Source: Nocardia takedensis NBRC 100417 (GTDB lineage Bacteria; Actinomycetota; Actinomycetes; Mycobacteriales; Mycobacteriaceae). From it: a stretch of 64,000 bases of DNA. The DNA is taken from contig NZ_BAGG01000066.1 of the NCBI RefSeq assembly GCF_000308695.1, positions 1 through 64,000 of the forward strand. The letters run 5' to 3'. Below, piece by piece: positions 15,236 to 22,961 of this stretch. Every line of letters starts with the position of its first letter. Within the stretch, counting starts at the first letter, position 1. A program made the translations under genes and the position numbers. A model generated the notes under the pieces. That model worked only from the letters and a program-made list of their open reading frames with translations, did not search any database and was not told where the DNA came from.

Positions 15236-17029
15236 ATGGCCGAATCCGAAGTCTCTCGCCGTAGTGTGATGAAAGGCGCGGCAGCGGGCTCCATCGCCCT
15301 TGCTGCCGCGAGTGCGACCAGTAGCGGCCTTGTCGGCCTGACCCGCGCCGACGCCGCCGTGACCAAGAAGAAGGTCGCGGTACTCGGCGGCGGCATCGCG
15401 GGAATGACCGCGGCCCACGAGTTGGTCGAGCGTGGCTACGACGTCACGATCTACGAAAGGAAGGCTTGGGGCGGCAAGGCCCGCAGTATCGATACACCGA
15501 TCGCCGGAACCGGCGGTCGCAAACCCCTGCCCGGCGAGCACGGATTCCGGTTCTTCCCCGGTTACTACTACGCCGTCCCGGACACCATGAAGCGCATCCC
15601 CTTCCCGGGGAACGAGAACGGTGTGCTCGGCAACCTGACATCCGCGCTGACCCTCACCGCGGCCCAGGACGCGCCCGACATCACCCTGCCCTTCGCGCTC
15701 GACTTCGACGCGATCGGCCTGGCCCTGCACCCGCAGAAGGTCATCAAGACCCTGCTCGGCGGCCTGACCTGGATCCCGCGACTGCCCGTCCCGGATCTAC
15801 TGCTGCTGGTGCGCCGCCTGCTGGTGTTCTTCACCAGCTGCGACGAGCGTCGGATCGGACAGTGGGAGAAGCTGTCGTTCAAGGACTTCGCGCTCATGGA
15901 CCAGGGGCCGGAGAGCTACGCGGTGATCATCTCCACGGTCACCAGGACCCTGGTCGCGGCCAAGGAGCACAAGGCCAGTACCCGCACCATCTGCAACCAG
16001 GCCGAGGCGTTCCTGCTCTCGATCATCAACCGCGCCAACCCGGACGCGCCGTTCCCCGACAACGTGCTCAACGGCCCGACCAACGAGCAGTGGATCGATC
16101 CGTGGGTCGCCTACCTGACCGGTAAGGGTGTCAAGATGGAGCTGGGCACCTCCATCACCAAGATCAACGTCAAGGACGGCCGGATCGGGTCGGCCAATGC
16201 CAAGGATGCCAGTGGCGCGGACAAGACCATCGAGGCCGACTGGTTCGTGCTGGCCTTCTCGCCCGAGGTGGTCCCGAAGTTCATCACCCCGGAGATGCTG
16301 GCGATCGACCCGAAGCTCGACAACATCCGCAAGCTCGAGGTCGACTGGATGAACGGCATCCAGTTCTTCCTCAAGTCCGAGGATCGGATCGGTGCGGGCC
16401 ACCTCGGCTTCATCGACTCCCCGTGGCGCCTGACCGGCATCCAGCAGAACCAGTTCTGGAAGAAGAAGGTCAAGGACGGCTACGGCGACGGTCAGGTCAA
16501 GGACATCTTGTCGCTGTGCATCTCGGACTGGGACGCCCCCGGCCAGAAGATCAAGAAGCCCGCCAAGAAGTGCTCGCCGCAGGAAGTGGCCGAGGAGGTG
16601 TGGGATCAGGTCACCCGCACCCAGCGCGGTGAGCCGCAGCTCGCGCGCCTGGGCAACGAGGACCTGCACTCCTGGTTCCTGGATCCGGCCATCCACTGGG
16701 ATCCGGCCGCGGGCTCGAACACCAACGAGGAGCCGCTGCTGATCAACACCGCGGGGTCCTGGGAGAACCGCGGCGTCGCCAAGACCGCGATCCCCAATCT
16801 CGTGCTGGCGGGTGACTACCTGCAGAGCGAGGTCGACCTGGCGACCATGGAAGGCGCGTGCGAGGGCGGCCGCAACGCCGCCAACGCCATCCTGGAGGCG
16901 TCGGGGTCGGACGCGACCAAGGCCAAGCTCTGGAAGCACGGGACCATCCGCGAATTCGAGGGCGCGCGCCAACTCGACCGCATCCGCTACCGCGCCGGTC
17001 TGAAGAACGTGCTCGACATCAACCAGTGA
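15236..17029 (+). CDS. Tat-exported FAD-dependent oxidoreductase (HpnE/phytoene desaturase-like), copy 1
   Basis: This 597-residue flavoprotein is predicted to fold in the cytoplasm and be exported by the Tat system. The N-terminus carries SRRSVMKG (7-14), a short hydrophobic stretch and an ADA-A cleavage site near 40. The FAD Rossmann motif VAVLGGGIAGMTAA follows at 47-60, then the amine-oxidase/phytoene-desaturase-like ERKAWGGKARS and a C-terminal LAGDYLQSEVDLATMEGACE, the usual second FAD contact. Hydroxysqualene dehydroxylase and carotenoid desaturases are the nearest familiar relatives; the true substrate is unknown. A tatA-type gene follows after 69 nt on the same strand. A homologue lies at 25185-26948. 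A palindromic operator over its promoter predicts repression. Confidence 0.82.
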   Translation: MAESEVSRRSVMKGAAAGSIALAAASATSSGLVGLTRADAAVTKKKVAVLGGGIAGMTAAHELVERGYDVTIYERKAWGGKARSIDTPIAGTGGRKPLPGEHGFRFFPGYYYAVPDTMKRIPFPGNENGVLGNLTSALTLTAAQDAPDITLPFALDFDAIGLALHPQKVIKTLLGGLTWIPRLPVPDLLLLVRRLLVFFTSCDERRIGQWEKLSFKDFALMDQGPESYAVIISTVTRTLVAAKEHKASTRTICNQAEAFLLSIINRANPDAPFPDNVLNGPTNEQWIDPWVAYLTGKGVKMELGTSITKINVKDGRIGSANAKDASGADKTIEADWFVLAFSPEVVPKFITPEMLAIDPKLDNIRKLEVDWMNGIQFFLKSEDRIGAGHLGFIDSPWRLTGIQQNQFWKKKVKDGYGDGQVKDILSLCISDWDAPGQKIKKPAKKCSPQEVAEEVWDQVTRTQRGEPQLARLGNEDLHSWFLDPAIHWDPAAGSNTNEEPLLINTAGSWENRGVAKTAIPNLVLAGDYLQSEVDLATMEGACEGGRNAANAILEASGSDATKAKLWKHGTIREFEGARQLDRIRYRAGLKNVLDINQ

Positions 17030-17098
17030 CGCCCGCGGGCCTGGCCCGCTCGCGTCGGCGGCCGGATACCGGCCGACGAATCGGAAAGGAGCTACACC

Positions 17099-17371
17099 GT
17101 GGGAACACTGTCCGTCACACACTGGCTGATCATTCTCGGGGTGGTCGTCATCCTGTTCGGCGCCAAGCGCATGCCGGATGCGGCACGCGGCCTGGGTCGT
17201 TCGTTGCGGATCTTCAAGAGCGAGGTCCGCGAGATGCACAACGACGACGAACCGCAGGCCGCGGCGCAGGCTCCGGCCTCGGTGCCGCGGGTCGCGCATC
17301 CGGAGAAGTCCGCGATGTCGCCGCGCGTCGTCGATTCGACGGCCCGACAGCATAATTCGGCCGCGGGCTGA
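17099..17371 (+). CDS. tatA: TatA-type twin-arginine translocase subunit
   Basis: This 90-residue protein has the TatA layout: one N-terminal membrane helix (about 7-21, HWLIILGVVVILFG), the conserved FG then RMPDAARGLGRSLRIFK amphipathic helix, and an acidic, disordered tail. The GTG start at 17099 has GGAAAGGA about 9 nt upstream. It directly follows a gene whose product carries a twin-arginine signal and shares its strand, so it may be a dedicated or co-induced export subunit. No tatB or tatC is present here. It could also be the only tatA of the genome; that cannot be judged from this window. Confidence 0.9.
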   Translation: MGTLSVTHWLIILGVVVILFGAKRMPDAARGLGRSLRIFKSEVREMHNDDEPQAAAQAPASVPRVAHPEKSAMSPRVVDSTARQHNSAAG

Positions 17372-17379
17372 TCACCGCA

Positions 17380-17423
17380 CCGAAGGCCCCACGGTTCCGC
17401 CCCTCGGACCGTGGGGCCTTCGG
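17380..17423. terminator. Bidirectional hairpin terminator
   Basis: CCGAAGGCCCCACGGT (17380-17395) and ACCGTGGGGCCTTCGG (17408-17423) form a perfect 16-bp stem with a 12-nt loop, between the convergent tatA and TetR genes. Confidence 0.8.
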
Positions 17424-17428
17424 CTGTC

Positions 17429-18043
17429 TCAGCGCGGGCCCGGGGGAGTGTGGGGGCCGAGTCCGTTCTTCACCAAGGGGACGATCGCCGTGCGCAGGAA
17501 CAGTCGGACCCGCTCGGTGTCGGAGAAATCCATGCCGCCCGCGGGGGTCAGCAGCAGCGAATGCGCCAGGCGGGCGACCAGTTCGGCGATCGGTCGCGGA
17601 TCGTAGCGCGCGATCAGGCCGAGATTCTGCGCGTGGGTGAGCATTCCGGCGATGTAGTCGATGCCGAGGGAGACCCGGGGGCGGCCGTGCACCGTGAACA
17701 GGGCCAGTGATTCCTCCGGCGCGGCGCGCAGCAGGTGGGTGACCAGGTCGTGCATCCGCGTCTGTTTCAGGACGTGGAGCATGGTCTCCTCGATCTGCTC
17801 GTCGACGTCCTCGACGGTGGTGGCGATGGTCGTGGCCTCGGCCAGCATGCGCAGCGTCTCGCGCGCCAGCAGCGCGTCCACCAGTCGTTCCTTGGCGGTG
17901 AAGCGCCGGTGCAGGCCCGCGTGATCGATGCCGATGTCGCGGGCGATGTCTTCCATCGAGCTCTGCCGAATACCCACTCGGAGAAACCGCGCGAGGGCGG
18001 CGTCCAGAATTGTGTCGTCGAGTCCGTCGTATCCGGCGGTCAT
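17429..18043 (-). CDS. TetR-family regulator (paralogue 2 of 3)
   Basis: This 204-residue TetR protein is homologous to the proteins at 10882 and 18332. The HTH region reads SSMEDIARDIGIDHAGLHRR, more divergent than its two paralogues (which have NRVTIYRR at the recognition helix), so it may read a different operator. The start at 18043 is set by alignment to the paralogues (YDGLDDTILDAALARFLRVG) and by the promoter, which ends 6 nt before it. It faces tatA across a shared terminator and is divergent from the third paralogue across 288 bp. It is a plausible local repressor of the Tat oxidoreductase operon. Confidence 0.87.
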   Translation of the reverse strand: MTAGYDGLDDTILDAALARFLRVGIRQSSMEDIARDIGIDHAGLHRRFTAKERLVDALLARETLRMLAEATTIATTVEDVDEQIEETMLHVLKQTRMHDLVTHLLRAAPEESLALFTVHGRPRVSLGIDYIAGMLTHAQNLGLIARYDPRPIAELVARLAHSLLLTPAGGMDFSDTERVRLFLRTAIVPLVKNGLGPHTPPGPR

Positions 18044-18078
18044 GAACCGAACATACGAATCCGTTCTCAACGTGTCAA
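18044..18078 (-). promoter_or_regulatory. Leaderless promoter of TetR paralogue 2
   Basis: On the minus strand TTGACA (18078-18073), 17 bp, TATGTT (18055-18050), then 6 nt to the ATG at 18043. This is the strongest of the three matching promoters, with a consensus -35. No ribosome site precedes the ATG. Confidence 0.7.
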
Positions 18079-18296
18079 CAACGGCGATGCGCGATACTCC
18101 CATTTCCGGAACCGCTTCGGTGGACACCCTCGCGAATTCTGTCGAATTCCGCACGCGGGACAATTTCTTCTGGTTGGATGCGGGTGACTCCCATTGGTGG
18201 GCAGTCTGATTCGAATCCGCCACCGCGTTGCGCCGAGCCAGGCGGAGTCTCCGGGGGGTGCGGGGGCGGCCCCGTCCGTTTTCGCGGAAACGATCT

Positions 18297-18331
18297 TTGA
18301 CGCAAAGTTACGGGCTATGTACCGTTGATGC
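18297..18331 (+). promoter_or_regulatory. Leaderless promoter of TetR paralogue 3
   Basis: TTGACG (18297-18302), 17 bp, TACCGT (18320-18325), then 6 nt to the ATG at 18332. The sequence ACGAT-TTTGACGCAA is also shared with the promoter at 10847, apart from a small indel, so the promoter was duplicated with the gene. Confidence 0.6.
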
Positions 18332-18979
18332 ATGGCGCGGGCATACGACGAGCTCGATGAGCAAATACTCGACGCGGCACTCGCCCGTATCCTCCAGGTC
18401 GGAATCCGTCGGGCCAGTCTCGACGACATCGCCCGGCGGACCGGGATCAACCGGGTGACGATCTACCGCCGCTTCGCCGGGAAGGACAACGTCGTCGACG
18501 CGGTCCTGTCCCGCGAGATCGAACGAATCCTCGGCGAGGTCACCGCGATCGCGCGCGCCGCCCCCGACGTGGACGCCCAGATCGAGGAGACCGTCCTCTA
18601 CATCCTGCGCCAGACCCGCACCCACCCGCTGGTGGTCCAGCTCATCGAGGTCTCCCCGGAGGAGGCCCTGTCGTTCTACACGGTGCGCGGCGAGGAGATG
18701 GTCTCCCAGGGCATCGCCTACATCTCCGGCATCCTGGAATCCGCGCAGCAGAGCGGCGCGATCCCGCACTACGATGTCGGTCCGGTGGCCGAATTGGTGG
18801 CCCGCCTCGCCCATTCGCTGCTGCTCACCCCGCGCGCGGGTATCGACTTCGACGACGAGGTGGCCGCGCGGGTGTTCGTGCGCACCGCCGTCGTGCCGAT
18901 GATGAAATACGGTTTCCCCGCCGCGAGCGCGGCGCCGGTCGCCGCCGACAGCGACGCCGAGGCGCCCCGCGCCCGCTAG
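18332..18979 (+). CDS. TetR-family regulator (paralogue 3 of 3)
   Basis: This 215-residue TetR repressor has the HTH SLDDIARRTGINRVTIYRRF, almost the same recognition helix as the paralogue at 10882, so the two may bind overlapping operators. The C-terminal ligand domain contains AQIEETVLYILRQTRTHPLV. It is divergent from paralogue 2 and is followed by a bidirectional terminator. The gene stands alone, so its targets must lie elsewhere in the block or genome. Confidence 0.88.
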   Translation: MARAYDELDEQILDAALARILQVGIRRASLDDIARRTGINRVTIYRRFAGKDNVVDAVLSREIERILGEVTAIARAAPDVDAQIEETVLYILRQTRTHPLVVQLIEVSPEEALSFYTVRGEEMVSQGIAYISGILESAQQSGAIPHYDVGPVAELVARLAHSLLLTPRAGIDFDDEVAARVFVRTAVVPMMKYGFPAASAAPVAADSDAEAPRAR

Positions 18980-18999
18980 CGCGGGGTCCGGACAACGCC

Positions 19000-19034
19000 G
19001 AATCCCCGACCCGCTGGATGCGGGCCGGGGATTC
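19000..19034. terminator. Bidirectional hairpin terminator
   Basis: GAATCCCCGACCCGC (19000-19014) pairs with GCGGGCCGGGGATTC (19020-19034) with one A-C mismatch and a 5-nt loop, between the convergent TetR (+) and secreted-protein (-) genes. Confidence 0.7.
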
Positions 19035-19092
19035 GAGCGTTCACGCCCGGTGCGAACGGCTCACGCGCGGTGATCCGCGCGTCGCGCTCGAC

Positions 19093-19569
19093 TCAGTTGA
19101 CGTCCTCGGCGGGGTGTTCCGCGCACGCGAGGATCGCGACCTTCTTGGCGTCGGCGTCCTTCTTCGCCTCGGCCTCGTTCGGGTAGGTCTCGACGCTGGC
19201 GTCCTCGAAGAAGCAGGCCACCTTCACGTTCGGGTCGACCGGGGGAGCCGGGATGGTCTCCTCGATGTCGGGAACGGGGATCGTGCCGTCCGGATTCGGC
19301 GCGGGCTCCGGCTGCGGGGCCGGGGTCGCCGGCGGGGCCGGGGCCTGGCTCGGCGCGGGGGGTTCGGCCGAGGGCGAGGGCGCGGGGGTGGTCTCTGCCG
19401 GCGCGGTGCTGGGAGTCGGCGTCGCGGTCGTGGTCGGGGCCACTTCGCTCGTGGTCGGCGCGGGAGCGGGCTCGGTCCCGGACGGTTCGGCCATCGCGCT
19501 GGTGGTCGCGAAACTCACCGCGGCGGCGGCGATTCCGGCCATCGCCAGGGTTCGGTAGAACGTCGGCAT
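19093..19569 (-). CDS. Small secreted Pro/Thr/Ala-rich protein
   Basis: The 158-residue protein has a Sec signal peptide (residues 1-27, AMA cleavage), a low-complexity linker of about 75 residues rich in P, T, A and E, and a C-terminal part of about 45 residues with two cysteines (VKVACFF and ILACAEH) that may form a disulfide. The linker suggests a cell-wall-spanning or surface-exposed protein. I recognise no family, and the neighbours give no functional clue. Confidence 0.75.
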   Translation of the reverse strand: MPTFYRTLAMAGIAAAAVSFATTSAMAEPSGTEPAPAPTTSEVAPTTTATPTPSTAPAETTPAPSPSAEPPAPSQAPAPPATPAPQPEPAPNPDGTIPVPDIEETIPAPPVDPNVKVACFFEDASVETYPNEAEAKKDADAKKVAILACAEHPAEDVN

Positions 19570-19723
19570 AGTTCAGGTCCTATCGGTTGGTGTGCACCTC
19601 GGGGCAACCGGTCGGTGCAGCCAGCTTATGGCCGCCACCCGCCGATTCGACCTGGTCCTGTGCAACCGACAACCCCGGAGCGGACGTCGATAGGCCATCG
19701 GCACAAGCGCCGATCGCCCCGGT

Positions 19724-20569
19724 TCAGTCGGGGCGCACCGAGTTCCCGATCCGCCGCAGAACATGCGCGGCGAGGACCTCCGGGGCCTGTTCGGGCACCC
19801 AGTGGCCGATCCCGTCGAGGGCCTCGAAGGTGTAGTCGCCCGTGACCCGATCCGAGCAGGCCCGTGCCGCCGATTCGGTGACCGCGACATCGGCCGCGCC
19901 CCAGACGAAGGTGGTCGGGACCCGCACCGCGGGCACCTGGGGCCAGTCACCGTGCCGGGCGCGGTACCAGTTCAGCGCGGCCGTCATCGCGCCCGGCCGG
20001 GACACCACCTCGAGATGCCGTTCGATCAGGTCGGCGGGCACGTCCGTGCCGAAGCCGAGACGCAGGGCGGCGGCGTCCTCGGCCAGCAGCAGGTCCGCGG
20101 TCTCGTCCTGTTCGAGCATCGCCATGTAGGCCGAGGTCTCGCGCTGCAGCGGATCGTGGGCGATGGCGTCGGCGAACACCGCCGGATGCGGCACCGAGAC
20201 CGCGATCAGCGAGCGCACGAGTTCCGGGTGGCGCGCGGCGACGGCCCACGCGACGATCGCGCCCCAGTCGTGGCCGACCAAGTGCACCGGGCCGAGTCCG
20301 AGCGCCGCGCACAGGCCGACCACGTCGCCGGTCACCTCCGCCAGGCGATAGTCCGCGACCTCGGCCGGGCGCGCGCCGGGGGAGTAGCCGCGCTGATCCG
20401 GGGCCACCGTGCGCGTCCCGGCGGCGTGCAACAGCCGCGTCAGCGGCCGCCAGGACGACGAACTCTGCGGAAAGCCGTGCAGCAGGACGACGGCCGGGCC
20501 GTCCTCGGGGCCGCCGACGCGGACGTCGAAGCGCAGGTCGCCCACCGGTACGGTGACCAGGGAGTCCAC
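19724..20569 (-). CDS. Alpha/beta hydrolase, epoxide hydrolase / dehalogenase type
   Basis: This 281-residue hydrolase uses an Asp nucleophile, which marks the epoxide hydrolase and haloalkane dehalogenase branch. The oxyanion segment HGFPQSS is at about 31-37, the nucleophile elbow is VGHDWGA (Asp near 100), the cap contains an NWYRAR Tyr, and the catalytic His lies in DGIGHWVPEQ near 259. The GTG at 20569 begins 4 nt after the stop of the SRPBCC gene, so the two are co-transcribed. The Trp after the nucleophilic Asp occurs in both subfamilies, so substrate type is undecided. Confidence 0.82.
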   Translation of the reverse strand: MDSLVTVPVGDLRFDVRVGGPEDGPAVVLLHGFPQSSSSWRPLTRLLHAAGTRTVAPDQRGYSPGARPAEVADYRLAEVTGDVVGLCAALGLGPVHLVGHDWGAIVAWAVAARHPELVRSLIAVSVPHPAVFADAIAHDPLQRETSAYMAMLEQDETADLLLAEDAAALRLGFGTDVPADLIERHLEVVSRPGAMTAALNWYRARHGDWPQVPAVRVPTTFVWGAADVAVTESAARACSDRVTGDYTFEALDGIGHWVPEQAPEVLAAHVLRRIGNSVRPD

Positions 20570-20573
20570 GGGG

Positions 20574-21083
20574 CTACCGCCCGGCGACGGGGAAGCGTGC
20601 GTCGGTGTAGCGGCGCAGATTCCTCAGGAAGCGCCGGAACATCAGGTTCATCACCGGCGCGGTCGCGAAGGAGGCCCGCCGGGCCACCCCGCCGAGCCGG
20701 TTGGCCAGCGTCCAGGTCAGCACGCAGCCTTGCGGCGTCGGTTCGATGAGGTAGTCCTCCAGGAAGGCTTCGAGCGAGGAGGTCGAGCTCTGCTCGAAGC
20801 GGAAGGCCATGCGGCGACCGGGTTCCCAGGCCAGGAACCGTTCGGCGCCGACGATGCCGCCGCGCATGTCCACGGTGCGGGTGGTGCCGACGCCGTGCGG
20901 TTCGGGGCTGGTCCAGGTGACCTTGGTGATGACACTGGCCCAGTGCGGCCAGGATTCGGCGTCGGCCAGCACCGAGAACGCCTGGTCGGGGGTGATCGCG
21001 AGGTCGACGCTGTTGCGGAAGCGGGCGGGCGCGGCGTCGAGGAAGTCCAACTCGACGTGTTCGCAGGGATGCATGGTGGTCAC
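20574..21083 (-). CDS. SRPBCC (polyketide cyclase-like) family protein
   Basis: This 169-residue START-like protein typically binds a hydrophobic ligand. The pattern DLAITPDQAFSVLADAESWP with WASVITKVTW and the C-terminal long helix is typical. The GTG start is favoured over an ATG 9 nt downstream because GGAGG lies 7 nt before it. It precedes the epoxide-hydrolase-like gene by 4 nt, and the alcohol dehydrogenase gene lies just upstream on the same strand, so these three may form one operon starting near 22234. Catalysis is not established for this group. Confidence 0.75.
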   Translation of the reverse strand: MTTMHPCEHVELDFLDAAPARFRNSVDLAITPDQAFSVLADAESWPHWASVITKVTWTSPEPHGVGTTRTVDMRGGIVGAERFLAWEPGRRMAFRFEQSSTSSLEAFLEDYLIEPTPQGCVLTWTLANRLGGVARRASFATAPVMNLMFRRFLRNLRRYTDARFPVAGR

Positions 21084-21106
21084 GGGATGTCCTCCGGGCG
21101 GTGCGG

Positions 21107-22234
21107 TCAGCGGTCTTCGTCGGTGAAGCGGATGATGCCCCGGATGTTGTTTCCCTCCAACATGTCCCGGTAGCCGTCGTTGATCTGGTCGAGGCGGTAC
21201 TGCCGGGTGACCATGTCGTCGAGGTTCAATTTGCCCGCCGTGTACATCGACAGCAGGTGCGGGATGTCGTAGTGCGGGTTGCCGCCGCCGAAGATGGTGC
21301 CCTGCAACCGTTTCTGCAACAGGGTCAGCATGGCCAGGTTCAGCGTGGCCTCGTTGTCGACCAGGCTGCCCATCGCGGTCACCACGCAGGTGCCCGCCTT
21401 GGCGGTGATGCCGAGCCAGGTGTCGACGTCGGTGCCGCGCGCCTCGCCCACGGTGACGATGACCTTCTTGGCCATACCGCCCGCGGTGATCTCCGCGCAG
21501 GCGGCGGTGGCCTCCTCGACGGTGGCGTAGGCGTGCGTCGCGCCGAATTTCAGCGCCTGCTCGCGCTTCCACGGCACCGGGTCGACGGCGAAGATGTAGC
21601 GCGCGCCGCAGTGCACCGCGCCTTGCAGCGCGGCGACGCCCAGGCCGCCGATGCCGATGATCGCGACGTCCTCACCGGGCCGGATGTCGGCCGCCTTGGT
21701 GGCCGACCCGTAGCCGGTGGTGACGCCGCAGCCGACCAGGCAGGCGACCTCGAACGGGACCGACGGGTCGATCTTGACCACCGAACTCTGGTGCACGACC
21801 GCGTACGGGGCGAAGGTGCCCAACAAGGTCATCGGGAACACGTCCTGACCGCGGGCGGTGACGCGGTGCGAGCCGTCGGTGACCGAGGTGCCCGCCAGCA
21901 GCAGCGCGCCCAGATCGCACAGGTTGCGCAGGCCGGCCTGACACGAGGGACAGCGCCCGCAGGAGGGGATGAACGAGAGCACGACGTGGTCGCCGACGGC
22001 CAGATCCTCGACGTCGGGGCCGAGTTCGACGATGACGCCCGCGCCTTCGTGGCCGCCCAGGACCGGGAAGCCCGCCATGGGGATGCCGCCGGTCATCAGG
22101 TGGTGGTCGGAGTGGCACATACCCGCCGCTTCCATCCTGACCTTGACCTCGCGTCGGCGGGGTTCGCCGATCTCGATCTCCTCGATCGACCACGGCTGGT
22201 GGAAATCCCAGAGCAGTGCGCCTTGTGTCTTCAT
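21107..22234 (-). CDS. NDMA-dependent zinc alcohol dehydrogenase
   Basis: This 375-residue zinc-containing medium-chain dehydrogenase belongs to the nicotinoprotein branch, which holds NAD tightly and passes electrons to another carrier; in actinobacteria this is linked to mycofactocin. Catalytic-zinc ligands are in AGMCHSDHH and GGHEGAG, the structural-zinc cysteines in SCGRCPSCQAGLRNLC, and the Rossmann GIGGLGV follows. The sequence FIPSCGRCPSC and the ending IRGIIRF are characteristic of the Rxyl_3153-like group as I recall it. It diverges from a TetR gene at 22347 across a palindromic operator. Downstream lie an SRPBCC gene and a hydrolase. The alcohol substrate is unknown. Confidence 0.88.
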   Translation of the reverse strand: MKTQGALLWDFHQPWSIEEIEIGEPRRREVKVRMEAAGMCHSDHHLMTGGIPMAGFPVLGGHEGAGVIVELGPDVEDLAVGDHVVLSFIPSCGRCPSCQAGLRNLCDLGALLLAGTSVTDGSHRVTARGQDVFPMTLLGTFAPYAVVHQSSVVKIDPSVPFEVACLVGCGVTTGYGSATKAADIRPGEDVAIIGIGGLGVAALQGAVHCGARYIFAVDPVPWKREQALKFGATHAYATVEEATAACAEITAGGMAKKVIVTVGEARGTDVDTWLGITAKAGTCVVTAMGSLVDNEATLNLAMLTLLQKRLQGTIFGGGNPHYDIPHLLSMYTAGKLNLDDMVTRQYRLDQINDGYRDMLEGNNIRGIIRFTDEDR

Positions 22235-22272
22235 CGAATCTGCTTTCTACGCGCGAGCCGGCGGATGAACCG

Positions 22273-22341
22273 TACAGGTGTCCGGTCGGGTGTCGAGAGT
22301 GGCGTCCGCGTTGAATATTACAGGTGTAAAGCCTACTGTAA
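22273..22341. promoter_or_regulatory. TetR operator candidate, ADH/TetR divergent region
   Basis: TTACAG (22318-22323) and CTGTAA (22336-22341) are a perfect inverted repeat with a 12-nt centre, ending 5 nt before the TetR ATG at 22347. TACAGGTGT occurs twice in direct orientation (22273-22281 and 22319-22327). Position and symmetry suggest autorepression and control of the divergent dehydrogenase. Confidence 0.6.
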
Positions 22342-22346
22342 ACCGC

Positions 22347-22940
22347 ATGGCGGAAACAGCGACGGAGGCGGTGTCGAGTCGGCGCGCGATCGCCGGTCGC
22401 TCGGCGGAGACGGCCGATCGGCTGCTCGAGGCCGGGCTCGAGGTGCTGCGCGAACGCGGTTACGACCAACTCTCGATGCGCGAGGTGTGCCGTCGCGCGG
22501 GTTTGACCCATGCCACCGCCTACGGCTACTTCTCCGCCAAACACCATCTCGTCGCCGAGGCGTTCTGGCGGCGGGTCCGCGTCTGGACCGAGCGGCCCCT
22601 GGTCGGCGACACCCCGCGCGCGCGACTCGACGCCGTCTTCGTCGAACTCGGCGACCTGCTCGCGGCCGATCCGGAACTGAGCGTGGCGGCCTCGGCGGCC
22701 ATCCTCAGCAGCGATCCCGACGTCACGCGTCTGCGCACCCGCATCGGCCGCGCGATCAGCGACCGCCTGCGGCGCGCGGCGGGGGAGTCCTGCACCGACG
22801 CCGTACTCGACGCGCTGAACATCGCGGTCAGCGGCGCGATGATCCAGGCGGGCATGAACTACTCCTCCTACGAGGACATGGCCGACCGCCTCACCTCGGT
22901 GGCGCACCTGCTGCTCGACGGCGCGGCCGGTCGGCGCTGA
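22347..22940 (+). CDS. TetR-family regulator of the ADH operon
   Basis: This 197-residue regulator has the HTH LSMREVCRRAGLTHATAYGY at about 32-51 and a helical effector domain. The ATG at 22347 is preferred over upstream starts because the predicted operator ends just before it. It is divergent from the NDMA-dependent alcohol dehydrogenase, the usual arrangement for a local repressor. It does not belong to the three-paralogue TetR set of this window. Confidence 0.85.
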   Translation: MAETATEAVSSRRAIAGRSAETADRLLEAGLEVLRERGYDQLSMREVCRRAGLTHATAYGYFSAKHHLVAEAFWRRVRVWTERPLVGDTPRARLDAVFVELGDLLAADPELSVAASAAILSSDPDVTRLRTRIGRAISDRLRRAAGESCTDAVLDALNIAVSGAMIQAGMNYSSYEDMADRLTSVAHLLLDGAAGRR

Positions 22941-22961
22941 CCGCGACGTGCGCGGGCGGGA

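Noticed and set aside
14620..15396. Minus-strand ORF of about 258 codons across the large intergenic region.
   Set aside because: No motifs, Arg/Pro-rich text, overlaps the start and signal peptide of the Tat oxidoreductase and its operator.
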